Assembly: GCF_018614975.1 (NCBI RefSeq)
Contig: NZ_JAGGNR010000011.1
Span: 1-64,000, forward strand
DNA from: Paenibacillus polymyxa
Lineage (GTDB): Bacteria; Bacillota; Bacilli; Paenibacillales; Paenibacillaceae
DNA length: 64,000 nucleotides
Direction of reading: 5' to 3'
The notes under the pieces: generated by a model
Told to the model about the DNA's origin: nothing
What the model saw: only the letters and a program-made list of their open reading frames with translations
Databases searched by the model: none
Position numbers and translations under genes: made by a program
Shown: in pieces, positions 9,645 through 17,959 of the stretch
How the letters are laid out: the number at the start of each line of letters is the position of its first letter
Numbering within the stretch: the first letter of the stretch is position 1

Positions 9645-10745
9645 ATGAACGCACCGAAGGCGGAAGCCCAAGTGGCGTCCGGGAAAGCTGAACTGACTTA
9701 CGCCTACATCTATGATCTGTATGGACAACTATGGTCACGCCAGGAGAAACAAACTGGAAAATTGGAATACTACCAGTTCAATGGTCATGGCGATGTAGTC
9801 GGACTTGTGGATGATGCTGGTCAAGTATTGAGCGAGTACACGTATGACATCTGGGGTGGACCACTCACAACGGAAGAAACGGTTCCAAATGTTCTGCGTT
9901 ATGCTGGTGAATATTGGGATGAGACGGTAGGACTCCAGTATCTACGAGCTCGTTGGTACGATCCAGGCATGGCACGATTTATTGGCGAGGATACGTATGA
10001 AGGTGAACTGAATGATCCGTTGAGTTTGAACCTGTATTCGTATGTCAGTAATAACCCGTTAAAGTATGTGGATCCTAGCGGTAATATGGCAGAGCCTTAC
10101 TATGCTCAAGAACTCAGACATATGTTGAAGGATGCTAAAGCGAAAGGTTATAAAATAAATACTTCGAATTATAATCTGTATAAAAATACGATTCGAGATC
10201 GTTACAGTTTTAACTCTTTTTTAGATAAGAATCGGTATAATTACTTGTATGATATGGCATTGGGTAAAAGCCCTTATACTAAGTCTGCAGGTAATATTAG
10301 CTGGGCAACTGAACAGTTAGTAAGTGCGTTGATTAAAGGAAAAGAAGCAGAATATATAGCTGCACTTGCAATGGGATTTGTTGGTGGCAAAGCTACCGGA
10401 TCCAAGAAAGGGAAAGGCCAAGGCGGAGCTCTCAGTCCAACGGCTAAAATTAGTTTTAAATCAGATTTATTTAAACGGTATGAATCCCATGTATTTTCTC
10501 AGGATCACATTAAAAAAGGGATCATGAAACTTGGGAAAGATAGATTGTCTATTTTTAACAGTGTAACTAGTAAGATAGGTCAAGTTGATCCTAGTAAAAT
10601 TAAAATAGGTTCGAACCAGATGTTCACAAAAATCAACGGTCATGATGTAACAATTAGGTTTTTTGCTGACAAGAACGGCACCATAATTAATGTAGATGCC
10701 TTTATGGGCAAGACTACTCGCCTTCTTGGTAACCAAATTAATTAG
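9645..10745 (+). CDS. Orphan Rhs C-terminal cassette with a second toxin tip
   Basis: A 366-aa open frame without signal peptide. Residues 1-143 repeat the end of the Rhs core of the main gene (RARWYDPGMARFIGEDTYEG near 101, DPSG near 143). From about 147 on the sequence is unrelated to the first tip except for a shared pre-tip motif of the kind KSPYTKSAGNISWA. The last ~105 residues, beginning FSQDHIKKGIMKLGKDRLS and ending in INVDAFMG, form a small toxin-like domain. It resembles the type annotated as polymorphic toxin type 35 (from memory, unverified). There is no HINT domain. The start at 9645 has only a weak GGGGAT upstream, so the tip may be silent until recombined into the intact Rhs gene. 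Confidence 0.7.
   Translation: MNAPKAEAQVASGKAELTYAYIYDLYGQLWSRQEKQTGKLEYYQFNGHGDVVGLVDDAGQVLSEYTYDIWGGPLTTEETVPNVLRYAGEYWDETVGLQYLRARWYDPGMARFIGEDTYEGELNDPLSLNLYSYVSNNPLKYVDPSGNMAEPYYAQELRHMLKDAKAKGYKINTSNYNLYKNTIRDRYSFNSFLDKNRYNYLYDMALGKSPYTKSAGNISWATEQLVSALIKGKEAEYIAALAMGFVGGKATGSKKGKGQGGALSPTAKISFKSDLFKRYESHVFSQDHIKKGIMKLGKDRLSIFNSVTSKIGQVDPSKIKIGSNQMFTKINGHDVTIRFFADKNGTIINVDAFMGKTTRLLGNQIN
9661..10078 (+). repeat. Rhs core segment duplicated downstream, copy 2 (well-conserved part)
   Basis: Near-identical to 7465-7882 in the intact Rhs gene, covering the end of the Rhs core up to the DPSG codons. The similarity stops abruptly at the tip. See the first copy for the consequence. Confidence 0.85.
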
Positions 10746-10759
10746 AAATGAGGATTTTG

Positions 10760-11431
10760 ATGAATGATTTATCCATTCAGAATATTGTCAATGGGTTAGT
10801 GAATCAGTCGACTGGAGAGTCCATGGAAGAAGCAGAGAAGTTAATTCTTGACTATTTAAATAAGTTTCCTCAGGACGTAGACGCATGGGCAAGAGTAGTC
10901 TTATTGCAAACATTACCTCCTTTTGGAGATTATCAAAGAGCTATATCATTGTTAGATTCGGCAATGGAGTACAATGATAATGTTTCATATTTCACAATAC
11001 TTTCAAGTTTTTTCAGTGAATGGTTTATGGGTGGAATGAATGATTTCCAACTTGAAAAATTAATGCAATTAAAGAAAAACTCCAGTGATACACAAACGAA
11101 AGCCATTATATTGTATTTGATGGCATGGCATTACGAATCTACAAACAAAAATAAGTTTGTTACTCTTGTTGATCAATCAATTAAAACATGTGATTATCTT
11201 GTAATGAATTGGGTTGATTTAGGAAACTATTATTTACAAAATGGAGAAATGGATAGAGGAAAACTATTAATTCAGAGTGGATTGGCTAATGTTAAACTTA
11301 TTTATAAGGAAGATACATGTTACGAAGATTATGACTCACTAGATGTAATCAGGTTTATTAATGAACGAATTACTGGCGTCTTTATGACAGAGGGAAGATA
11401 CAATTCAATTGTTAATTTAACAACTACCTAA
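10760..11431 (+). CDS. Probable immunity protein of the orphan Rhs tip (TPR-like helical)
   Basis: A 223-aa soluble protein starting at the ATG at 10760, chosen because GAGG lies 6 nt upstream; an in-frame ATG at 10748 lacks a site. Helical segments with spaced Trp/Tyr/Ala (for example DAWARVVLLQTLP, WVDLGNYYLQNGEMDRGKLL) look like tetratricopeptide-type repeats, and the N-terminal half has the form SxExAExLILDYLNKFP. It directly follows the orphan toxin tip, with 14 nt between, so it is the best candidate for the cognate immunity protein. Helical-repeat immunity proteins are common, but this family assignment is inference. Confidence 0.65.
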   Translation: MNDLSIQNIVNGLVNQSTGESMEEAEKLILDYLNKFPQDVDAWARVVLLQTLPPFGDYQRAISLLDSAMEYNDNVSYFTILSSFFSEWFMGGMNDFQLEKLMQLKKNSSDTQTKAIILYLMAWHYESTNKNKFVTLVDQSIKTCDYLVMNWVDLGNYYLQNGEMDRGKLLIQSGLANVKLIYKEDTCYEDYDSLDVIRFINERITGVFMTEGRYNSIVNLTTT

Positions 11432-11607
11432 AATTCTTTTTTGAAAGAGGAATCAGCATAAAAACACAGTTGGTCTATAGTTGATAGAAGAATGCGAATT
11501 GATTAAATTCAGGTACTCACACGTTTCAAAGGTTATACAATGGGTGCAACTAACCCTTGATTCTTATTTAAAGTACAAATAAATTAAATTTTCAAAATGT
11601 AATGAAT

Positions 11608-11640
11608 AAGCCAGTCTATTAGCGGGCTGGTTTGTTCGTG
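11608..11640 (+). terminator. Terminator after the second toxin/immunity pair
   Basis: AAGCCAGTC pairs with GGCTGGTTT around an 8-nt loop (two wobbles). A moderately T-rich tail follows. The rest of the gap 11432-11763 shows no gene. Confidence 0.55.
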
Positions 11641-11763
11641 TTTGAGTCTTTTCAAAGGACCATGACAGGTGACGGGGCGAGTGCGCTTTAACATTGGATT
11701 CACCTGATCAATCCTGTACAATGAATAACGACAAAAACAACGGTAGATTAAGGATGGATCAGC

Positions 11764-12519
11764 ATGATACGAATTATTATTTCACCCGCCAAAAAGATGA
11801 AGATCGACACCGATCTTATGACTATCGCGCAGATGCCGCGTTTTATAAACGAATCAGAACAGCTATTGAGTGTGCTTCAAAAGTTATCCTATGACGAGCT
11901 CAAAGCGTTGTGGAAGTGTAACGATGCAATTGCCGAACAGAATATGAAGCGGATTCAGAATATGAATGTTAAGAATAATCTGACACCAGCAATATATGCC
12001 TATGAGGGTATTCAGTATCAATATATGGCACCGGGTGTTTTTCAAAATGAGGAACTGGCGTATCTTCAGCAGCATTTACGTATATTATCCGGTTTTTATG
12101 GCATGTTGCGTCCTTTGGATGGCGTTACCCCTTATCGGTTGGAGATGCAGGGCAAGTTGCAAGGTCCGGGCTTCAAAACGCTTTATCAATTCTGGGGTAG
12201 CAAACTCGCAGATCAGCTTCAATCAGAAAGCAACTACATCCTAAATCTGGCTTCCAAAGAGTATAGCAAAAATATTCTACCTTTTCTGAGTGAGGAAACC
12301 CGTTTCATTACTTGTGTATTTGGACAAATGGTCAATGGGAAGCTTGTTGAAAAGGCAACCTGGGCTAAAATGGCTAGGGGTGAAATGGTACGATATATGG
12401 CAGAGCATAAGATTACAGATGTGAGGGAGGTAAGAAACTTTGATCGGTTAAACTTCGCTTTTTCAGAAGAACGATCCGACGAGAGCACGTATGTATTCAT
12501 ACAAGCAGTGGGAAAGTAG
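11764..12519 (+). CDS. yaaA: Peroxide stress protein YaaA (UPF0246 family)
   Basis: A 251-aa cytoplasmic protein of the YaaA/DUF328 family, which in E. coli limits free iron and so lowers Fenton damage during peroxide stress. The family signatures are clear: the N-terminal IIISPAKKM, the central YxGIQYQYM region, LRILSGFYGMLRPLDGVTPY and the C-terminal REVRNFDRLNFAFSEERS. Length matches the family. The start is set by AAGGATGG 6 nt upstream of ATG. It is a lone gene between the toxin locus and the secreted-protein genes, preceded by a terminator; no operator is evident. Confidence 0.93.
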   Translation: MIRIIISPAKKMKIDTDLMTIAQMPRFINESEQLLSVLQKLSYDELKALWKCNDAIAEQNMKRIQNMNVKNNLTPAIYAYEGIQYQYMAPGVFQNEELAYLQQHLRILSGFYGMLRPLDGVTPYRLEMQGKLQGPGFKTLYQFWGSKLADQLQSESNYILNLASKEYSKNILPFLSEETRFITCVFGQMVNGKLVEKATWAKMARGEMVRYMAEHKITDVREVRNFDRLNFAFSEERSDESTYVFIQAVGK

Positions 12520-12565
12520 CCTACTGTACAACGGTAGGTTCCTATACAAAGTCGGCCCTTTAAGG

Positions 12566-12880
12566 TCACAATGAGAAAAGACGCAGGGATGTATATCCCT
12601 GCGCCTGATCAAGAATCAAATCTGTGTCTATCAATCCAGCCAACAAGGAGGAACCTGCAATTTTACCATCAGCATCGGTTAAGGGATTGAAGCCACTTCT
12701 TTTTTCCTCTGCTTTGTTCCACGCATCCTGGACTTCATGAAATGCATTCTTCAAGGTCGCCTGAGCAAATATACTAGCACAATTGTTAGCTGAAGAGTGA
12801 GCTGTCACTTCAAATTTAGGTGCGATTGAATTCGTATCCAAAGCTGATAAGCTTTTGGGCTTACTTCCCGTATTCCTCAT
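12566..12880 (-). CDS. Possible small protein of unknown function
   Basis: A 104-aa open frame on the minus strand with plausible composition (helical middle NAFHEVQDAWNKAEEKRSG, no membrane segment) but no family I recognise. AAGGA lies 12 nt before the ATG, longer than ideal. It could be translated with the secreted-protein gene upstream of it, or be a chance frame. Its last codons overlap an intrinsic terminator, which is possible but slightly lowers confidence. Confidence 0.4.
   Translation of the reverse strand: MRNTGSKPKSLSALDTNSIAPKFEVTAHSSANNCASIFAQATLKNAFHEVQDAWNKAEEKRSGFNPLTDADGKIAGSSLLAGLIDTDLILDQAQGYTSLRLFSL
12573..12603 (-). terminator. Rho-independent terminator, minus strand
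   Basis: The perfect 9-bp stem CGCAGGGAT/ATCCCTGCG with a 4-nt loop is followed on the minus strand by TCTTTTCTC. It would end the transcript of the secreted protein (start 13525) and of the small frame at 12880. Confidence 0.75.
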
Positions 12881-12961
12881 GATAGAACCAGATCCTTCTT
12901 CTGTAAAACATGTGCCATCGTAGAATGCAGTGCAATGACCTTCGCATATGGCATTTAGGAG

Positions 12962-13525
12962 TTAACGAACATTAATCCAAGCGGTCCACTTTGTTGGAAT
13001 ATTAATGGAATAGACTGTACCTACAAATTGTCCTCCTGTACTAGAGGCTTCATAAACCCAAGAATGGGCGAAAGCATCTATGGTACGATCACCGTCCAAA
13101 TCAATAGGCTCACTCCAGTTGTTATTCATTGTACTGCCAGCGAGTGTGCCGTAGTGACTGCTGTCATAACCAATCTGGAACGTAATACACTGAATCCAAG
13201 CCCCGCCATGATCATTGGTCGTAGAGAGCGGGTTGTTATTGAAGCCGTAAATTTCTTGACCGCCATTAGGAGATACAACACCGTATACATTAATATGAGA
13301 TACTTTCGGAGCAGGCGCAAACAGAACTGGACCACCCGCATTATCAGCCTTCTGCGATTCAAATTCAGCCTTAGCTGCTTTCACAGCTTCACGGAATTCT
13401 TTGGAATTAATAATTTCTTCCTTTGTCAACGGTTTGGCTTGAGTCACGTCACCATCTGCATAAGCAGCAACATTAAACGAAAGTACTAGAACAAGTATAA
13501 GAGCTAAACTAAACAATTTTCTCAT
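12962..13525 (-). CDS. Secreted DUF4879/YolA-like protein
   Basis: A 187-aa exported protein. The start at 13525 (MRKLFSLAL) is chosen over a frame opening 60 nt earlier because GGTGG precedes it and it places a standard signal peptide first (hydrophobic LALILVLVLSFNVAAYA, cleavage near AYA-DG). After a Lys/Glu-rich linker, the C-terminal 115 residues have repeated Gly/Asn/Trp features (NDHGGAWIQCITFQIGYDS, WSEPIDLDGDRTIDAFAHSW, GGQFVGTVYSIN). These resemble B. subtilis YolA-type DUF4879 proteins, a link from memory rather than a search. The function of the family is unknown to me. It may be an extracellular effector or antimicrobial, given its toxin-rich neighbourhood. Confidence 0.75.
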   Translation of the reverse strand: MRKLFSLALILVLVLSFNVAAYADGDVTQAKPLTKEEIINSKEFREAVKAAKAEFESQKADNAGGPVLFAPAPKVSHINVYGVVSPNGGQEIYGFNNNPLSTTNDHGGAWIQCITFQIGYDSSHYGTLAGSTMNNNWSEPIDLDGDRTIDAFAHSWVYEASSTGGQFVGTVYSINIPTKWTAWINVR

Positions 13526-14171
13526 AGCAATAAATTCCACCTTTCTTGTTATGGGTATTCTTTTACAAAAATATTGAAACGACAAATAGACCTGCTTGCA
13601 GATTAAAGCCTCTTGCCCTCCTTTCTTATGAAAATGGTTCTTCCCTCTTTTTCTTTACTGAAAACAGAAATAAAGGAGATAGAACTCTACAGGCTAGAAA
13701 ACTCTATGAAGTAGGAATGTATATGTAAAATGAATGCCTGCCAATAATTATGTGTTGCAGACAAAATGTAAAACTCATTTGAAAGCATTGATATCTTGGT
13801 TATATTAGGCTCGGATACCCATCTTAAAAATATAAGATTCAAAAATAAATATTTAAATTGTAATATATTCCATTTATACAAACATATAGTACACCTAATC
13901 ATCCGCACGAGTCAAGTTTCTTCATTAATACTATGATTTGTTAAAGTTTTCGGCTTGTCGTAGTAAAATGCCACAGTATCCTGTATTCGTAAAAGGAAAA
14001 CCCTCTGGAACATGTATACACCTACATAGAGATCGTATGGGGCTGAGGGACGGATATATATCATTTTGAGCGTGGATTCATGCAGTGAAATCAGGAGGTT
14101 AGGCGGATGTAATTGCCATTAAACTTCTGCTAACATAGTCCTATCATATCTTAGATGAGCGGTGAAAATGG
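13526..14171. other. Intergenic region between divergent genes
   Basis: An AT-rich 646-nt gap between the secreted-protein gene (minus) and the WXG100-like toxin (plus). I see no convincing gene. The last 20 nt (TTAGATGAGCGGT, then AAAA and the start) are nearly the same as those before the decayed paralogue at 21275, so the upstream region was duplicated with the gene. Confidence 0.5.
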
Positions 14172-15392
14172 ATGAATACCATTAAAGTTACCCCTGAACA
14201 GTTACATCACGTATCGAATCAAGTGGATCAGGCGAGACAACAAATGGAGCATATACGAGGTGAGCTGACAAGACAGATCGGGTTTATTCAGACGATGTGG
14301 ATGGGTGCGATGCAGGAGAGGTTTTATGATGAGTTTGAACGATCACGCCCCATACTAGATAAAGCGCTGGAGAGTATGGTGAACATCTCCAAGGAACTGA
14401 AGGATATCGCCACACGATTCGAGAATGCAGATGCTGAAACGGTGGGTCTGGGCAGTACTATGGGGCTGATGGGTGCGGCAGCGATGATGAAGACCTCAGG
14501 AAGTGATACCGGTTCGGGCGATAAGGGCTATAGGATGGCACAAGTCAATGTTTTTGGGAAATGGGTGTCGATGCCTGTCAACGAGAATGGTGTTACGGAT
14601 CAGGCTGCGCTCCAGGCTTACGAGAGAGATCAGGGGCATTTGGATTTTAATCGAATGCAAGCTGTAAATGTTGAACCGCCAGGGGAAGATGTTTTTGCGA
14701 TGCAGATCAAAGCTTTTGAAAATGGAATTCATCCCTTCACAGGCGAGCCCGTATCCGATAAGTATGCTCAGATGATGCTAACTTCCCTGAAGTTCAGCCA
14801 GCTATTTATGGCATTTCAGATGGTTCGCGGGAGTATGCCGGGTGGCAAAGGGCCGTTTCGCGTACCTTCTTCTCATCCAGCTGTGGCGAAGATTAAAAAG
14901 AATTTGGAAGCGGCTGAAGCGAAGAAAGGTAGTAATATTAAGAGGATGGGTAAAGAGACATACACTGGAGGCAGGAATCACAAAGAGGTGGATGATTTAG
15001 CTCGAGATCCTTCAGGTGGTGGTAAAATAGAACCAAAAAATATAAATGAAAGAGATGTTGGATTACAATTAGAAGCAAGAGGTGATTTAGGAAGAATAAT
15101 ACGTGATCCACAAGCAGATAAGGGCGCAGAGTTCATTGATACCACTACGGGCATAAAGTGGGACGTGAAGAGTTTTGAATCATATCCAAGTGGTAGGAAC
15201 GGAATACCTATAACCAATCCTAAAAAGGGTGCTTTTACTATTCAAAGTGGTATGCAAAAAATACATGAAGAATTTGCTAAGGGGCATGACGTAATTATTG
15301 ATACGAAAAAAATGGTGCCTGAGCATATTGAACAACTGAAGAAAGCAATTGATAAAGAAGGAATAGCAGATAGAATATTATGGTTCCCCTAA
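14172..15392 (+). CDS. WXG100-like secreted toxin with PD-(D/E)XK-like nuclease tip
   Basis: A 406-aa protein. Residues 1-95 form a WXG100-like helical hairpin (IKVTPEQLHHVSNQVDQ, with the WMG turn near residue 44), the export signal for the Type VII (ESX/Yuk) system. A linker follows (about 96-260). The C-terminal ~120 residues (from about 285) have the layout of a small DNase/tRNase: LEARGDLGRIIRDPQADKG, then GAEF near 319 and WDVKS near 332. These give the E-x(n)-D-x-K triad of PD-(D/E)XK nucleases. A similar tip occurs in some CdiA-type toxins (from memory). A pentapeptide-repeat gene starts 11 nt after the stop and is the likely antidote. No Type VII machinery is encoded in this window. 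Confidence 0.82.
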   Translation: MNTIKVTPEQLHHVSNQVDQARQQMEHIRGELTRQIGFIQTMWMGAMQERFYDEFERSRPILDKALESMVNISKELKDIATRFENADAETVGLGSTMGLMGAAAMMKTSGSDTGSGDKGYRMAQVNVFGKWVSMPVNENGVTDQAALQAYERDQGHLDFNRMQAVNVEPPGEDVFAMQIKAFENGIHPFTGEPVSDKYAQMMLTSLKFSQLFMAFQMVRGSMPGGKGPFRVPSSHPAVAKIKKNLEAAEAKKGSNIKRMGKETYTGGRNHKEVDDLARDPSGGGKIEPKNINERDVGLQLEARGDLGRIIRDPQADKGAEFIDTTTGIKWDVKSFESYPSGRNGIPITNPKKGAFTIQSGMQKIHEEFAKGHDVIIDTKKMVPEHIEQLKKAIDKEGIADRILWFP

Positions 15393-15403
15393 GGAGTGGA
15401 AAA

Positions 15404-16003
15404 ATGGAAGGAAAAGATATTATTAATATGTTTGCTTTGCATAAAAAGTGGGTTGAGACAATTGGTGATGAAGGTGAGCAGTTAAAGTTAGATGAAGTTG
15501 ATTTAAGAGTTTTTGACTTATCTGATGTATTACTTGAACAATCCTATTTAATAGATTGCACTTTTGATGATCTCAAACTGGAAAATGTTGATTTTCATTC
15601 ATCATTATTAGCCTCATCAACTTTTATCAAAGCATCTTTAGATAAATGTGATTTTTATAAATCAGATCTCAGGTATACGGATTTTTCCAACTGCATCATT
15701 AGAAATAGTAGATTTAGTAAAGGTGATTGTTGGGAAGCAGCATTTAATAACGCATGTTTAGTTGATTGTAATCTGATTAATGTATCTTTGCATTTAACCG
15801 ATTTTAGAAATGCAAGACTAGAAAATGTAGATATAAGTGTATCGACATTTAAAGATACGTTGTTAAACGGAGTAACACTAAAGAGTATTAAAGGGATAGA
15901 AGAAGCTTTTTTTCAGAGTATAAATATTGGCATACCGGAAAAACCAGTGTTGTTAGAAAAAGAGGAAGCTAGGAAATGGTTTTTAGAAAAATGTGAATCT
16001 TAA
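15404..16003 (+). CDS. Pentapeptide-repeat protein, probable immunity factor
   Basis: A 199-aa cytoplasmic protein. The start at 15404 (MEGKDIINMF) is chosen because AAGGAGTGG, which overlaps the toxin stop, lies just upstream; an earlier in-frame start would overlap the toxin. Residues ~35-165 carry A(D/N)LxX-type pentapeptides (VDLRVFDLSDVLLEQSYL, CDFYKSDLRYTDFSNC, ARLENVDISVSTF) that build a right-handed quadrilateral beta-helix. Known members protect gyrase or mimic DNA. A DNA-mimic protein next to a PD-(D/E)XK-like toxin is a sensible antidote (inference). Confidence 0.8.
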   Translation: MEGKDIINMFALHKKWVETIGDEGEQLKLDEVDLRVFDLSDVLLEQSYLIDCTFDDLKLENVDFHSSLLASSTFIKASLDKCDFYKSDLRYTDFSNCIIRNSRFSKGDCWEAAFNNACLVDCNLINVSLHLTDFRNARLENVDISVSTFKDTLLNGVTLKSIKGIEEAFFQSINIGIPEKPVLLEKEEARKWFLEKCES

Positions 16004-16209
16004 ATACTTATTTCATTACTTTAAAAAGGTTGATCTTAGTTAGGTACCACGATGATTGACCTGTTTGTCATATCTTCGTTTTATTCTGGCCATGTTGGCA
16101 GATAACAAAAACATTACAGTGAGAACAAATCTACTAACTTCTCTGAGAATACAATTGTATGGCGTGTGAACCTAGAGGATTTGCAAAAAAATTGAGGAAG
16201 ACTCTTTTA

Positions 16210-16642
16210 ATGAAAAATTGGAATAAATTGCAGCAAAATTTCGTACAAAAACTCTTAGAGTATTATCAACAAACGCGATATGAACTGGGTTATGATATTG
16301 CTTTTAATGAGAACTATCCCTTAGTTGAAACAACGGACCAAATTCTAGAGATGATTGAGTTAGATCGTATTGTGGTTCCCTATGGGAATATAAGGAAAGG
16401 CTGAGGTATTGGAGTACTATTTAATTGCTCCAGCTTGCGAACAACTGCAAAAGATCAGGTCGTCCGTGTAACATAAGGAGAAGATACATATTGGCTTCAT
16501 TCGGAAATTTACAGAATTAGACCCGATTCCTGACCCAAACATTGCAACAAAATTTTGTTTCGATAGAGCAGCACAAAGGTTATCCGTTTGTTTTATTAGA
16601 GAAAATGGATTTTTCCCTAATAGAACCACATTTGAATCTTAA
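16210..16642 (+). pseudogene. Frameshifted small immunity-like gene
   Basis: An open frame beginning MKNWNKLQQNFVQKLLEYY at 16210 (GAGGAAG 10 nt upstream) stops at 16402-16404. The +1 frame from 16400 continues coherently (EVLEYYLIAPACEQLQKIRSS), meets one in-frame TAA near 16470, and runs on as IHIGFIRKFTELDPIPDP to a stop at 16640-16642. One indel in the A/G-rich stretch near 16395 and one nonsense change would explain this, so the whole is read as a dead gene of about 144 codons. The family is unknown. It lies in a series of immunity-like genes. Confidence 0.6.
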
Positions 16643-16694
16643 TGTTTATTAAAACTTTGATTGGTTCCAGTTTGAGGGAGGAGATTATAATCTC

Positions 16695-17186
16695 ATGGGC
16701 ACTTCAGCTGTTATTTTAACGCAGAAAGATAAATATGCTCCAGAACAACTCCTTGCTTATACGATTGTTGCAGCTTTTCATTCGGAATCTGCTCTTTATT
16801 TCTATAACAACAAAACGTATACAAATGAAGGAGAATTTTTATATACAACGCTGAATATTAATCATAAGTCATTTACAGGGGACAATGAATTCTCATTGAT
16901 ATTCCATATTCACAGCATCAATAGCCTAAGTACTGACTTTTATTATCACGAAGATTTAGGTTTAGATACTAATTTATTATTATGCCAAGTCGGGCACATG
17001 GAGGATATCTATGGTAATCAAGAGTTAATACTTCATTTTATTTATGAATATCTCAAGTTGAATCCTGATGATTATTTTTGGATTGCGGACAATGATTGGG
17101 TATACAGCCGGGAGGAGATACAAAAACTGAAATCTTTACCGTACGACCCGGATTGGTGTTATAAAAACCCAAAGACTAACTTCTAA
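16695..17186 (+). CDS. Orphan immunity-like protein of unknown family
   Basis: A 163-aa protein without signal peptide or membrane helix, rich in aromatic and acidic residues, ending VYSREEIQKLKSLPYDPDWCYKN. GGGAGGAG lies about 14 nt before the ATG. No toxin gene precedes it directly. It sits in a row of small acidic proteins behind the WXG100 toxin, a layout typical of immunity arrays collected against tips of other strains. Its 3' end is repeated as a remnant at 17712-17807. Confidence 0.65.
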   Translation: MGTSAVILTQKDKYAPEQLLAYTIVAAFHSESALYFYNNKTYTNEGEFLYTTLNINHKSFTGDNEFSLIFHIHSINSLSTDFYYHEDLGLDTNLLLCQVGHMEDIYGNQELILHFIYEYLKLNPDDYFWIADNDWVYSREEIQKLKSLPYDPDWCYKNPKTNF

Positions 17187-17252
17187 ATTACGACAAAGGG
17201 AACATAAAGCTTTTTGATCCTGCTTTTTAATTAATATCGGAGGAGAGATATG

Positions 17253-17627
17253 ATGTATAAAATATTGGCAACAAAAGCTGAAATAGATAGATTAGTCGAA
17301 TCTTATTTCTGGATTATTGATTTTCCGAGAGCTTTAACATACTTCGGAGATCATGAGAGACATGGTTATGGTTCAGGTCCACTGGAGGTACAATTTTCAT
17401 CCTATCATATGCCAGAAGAGGAAGAGTATATTGGTGATCAGAAAGTGTGTTTTATTGGAGAGCCTCCAGCATACGATGAAGATGTAATGGCAGTGATGGA
17501 GCATGATGAATTTTATAACTATTTGATGATTTACAGTGAGAAGTACGTGGAGGAGCACCCAGAAGCTAAACAGGATATTTATAATTTATTAGATGTGGTA
17601 AAAAAAAGATTGGGTTTACATTCTTAA
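17253..17627 (+). CDS. Orphan immunity-like protein (possible CdiI type)
   Basis: A 124-aa acidic protein. GGAGGAG lies 7 nt before the ATG at 17253 and 4 nt before another ATG at 17250; the later one has better spacing. Sequence such as YFWIIDFPRALTYFGDHERHGYGSGPLEVQ and a C-terminal helix (DIYNLLDVVKKRL) fits a compact immunity domain. It reminds me of proteins annotated as ribonuclease-toxin immunity CdiI, but this is recollection only. It has no adjacent toxin. Confidence 0.65.
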   Translation: MYKILATKAEIDRLVESYFWIIDFPRALTYFGDHERHGYGSGPLEVQFSSYHMPEEEEYIGDQKVCFIGEPPAYDEDVMAVMEHDEFYNYLMIYSEKYVEEHPEAKQDIYNLLDVVKKRLGLHS

Positions 17628-17711
17628 CTTACTAATTGTGAATCATATATCATTTGCGAAGAACAACGAATGTTCGTTTATTTTATACGTCCATAGTATT
17701 CATAGTCCAAG

Positions 17712-17807
17712 TATTGGGTGTACAGTTTGGAAGATATGCAAGCACTAAAAACGTTACCGTATGACCCCGATTGGTGTTATAAAAATCCGAAAGCTCTTCC
17801 CACCTGA
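17712..17807 (+). pseudogene. 3'-end remnant of a paralogue of the 16695-17186 gene
   Basis: The frame WVYSLEDMQALKTLPYDPDW, then CYKNPKALPT and a stop at 17805-17807, matches the end of the 163-aa gene (WVYSREEIQKLKSLPYDPDW). Only about 30 codons remain and there is no start. It marks a tandem duplication followed by loss of most of one copy. Confidence 0.75.
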
Positions 17808-17959
17808 AATGTTGTGAGGAATGAGCTTTATTTGCATACAGAAAATAAACAAAGAAGGCGAGAGGCCAGCAAATAAGGGTGCTGGAAAAATTATTGCGGG
17901 GTATATTGATATGATTACATCCGCCTGTCCATTGTATTAAGAAGATTGGAGCTACGAAG

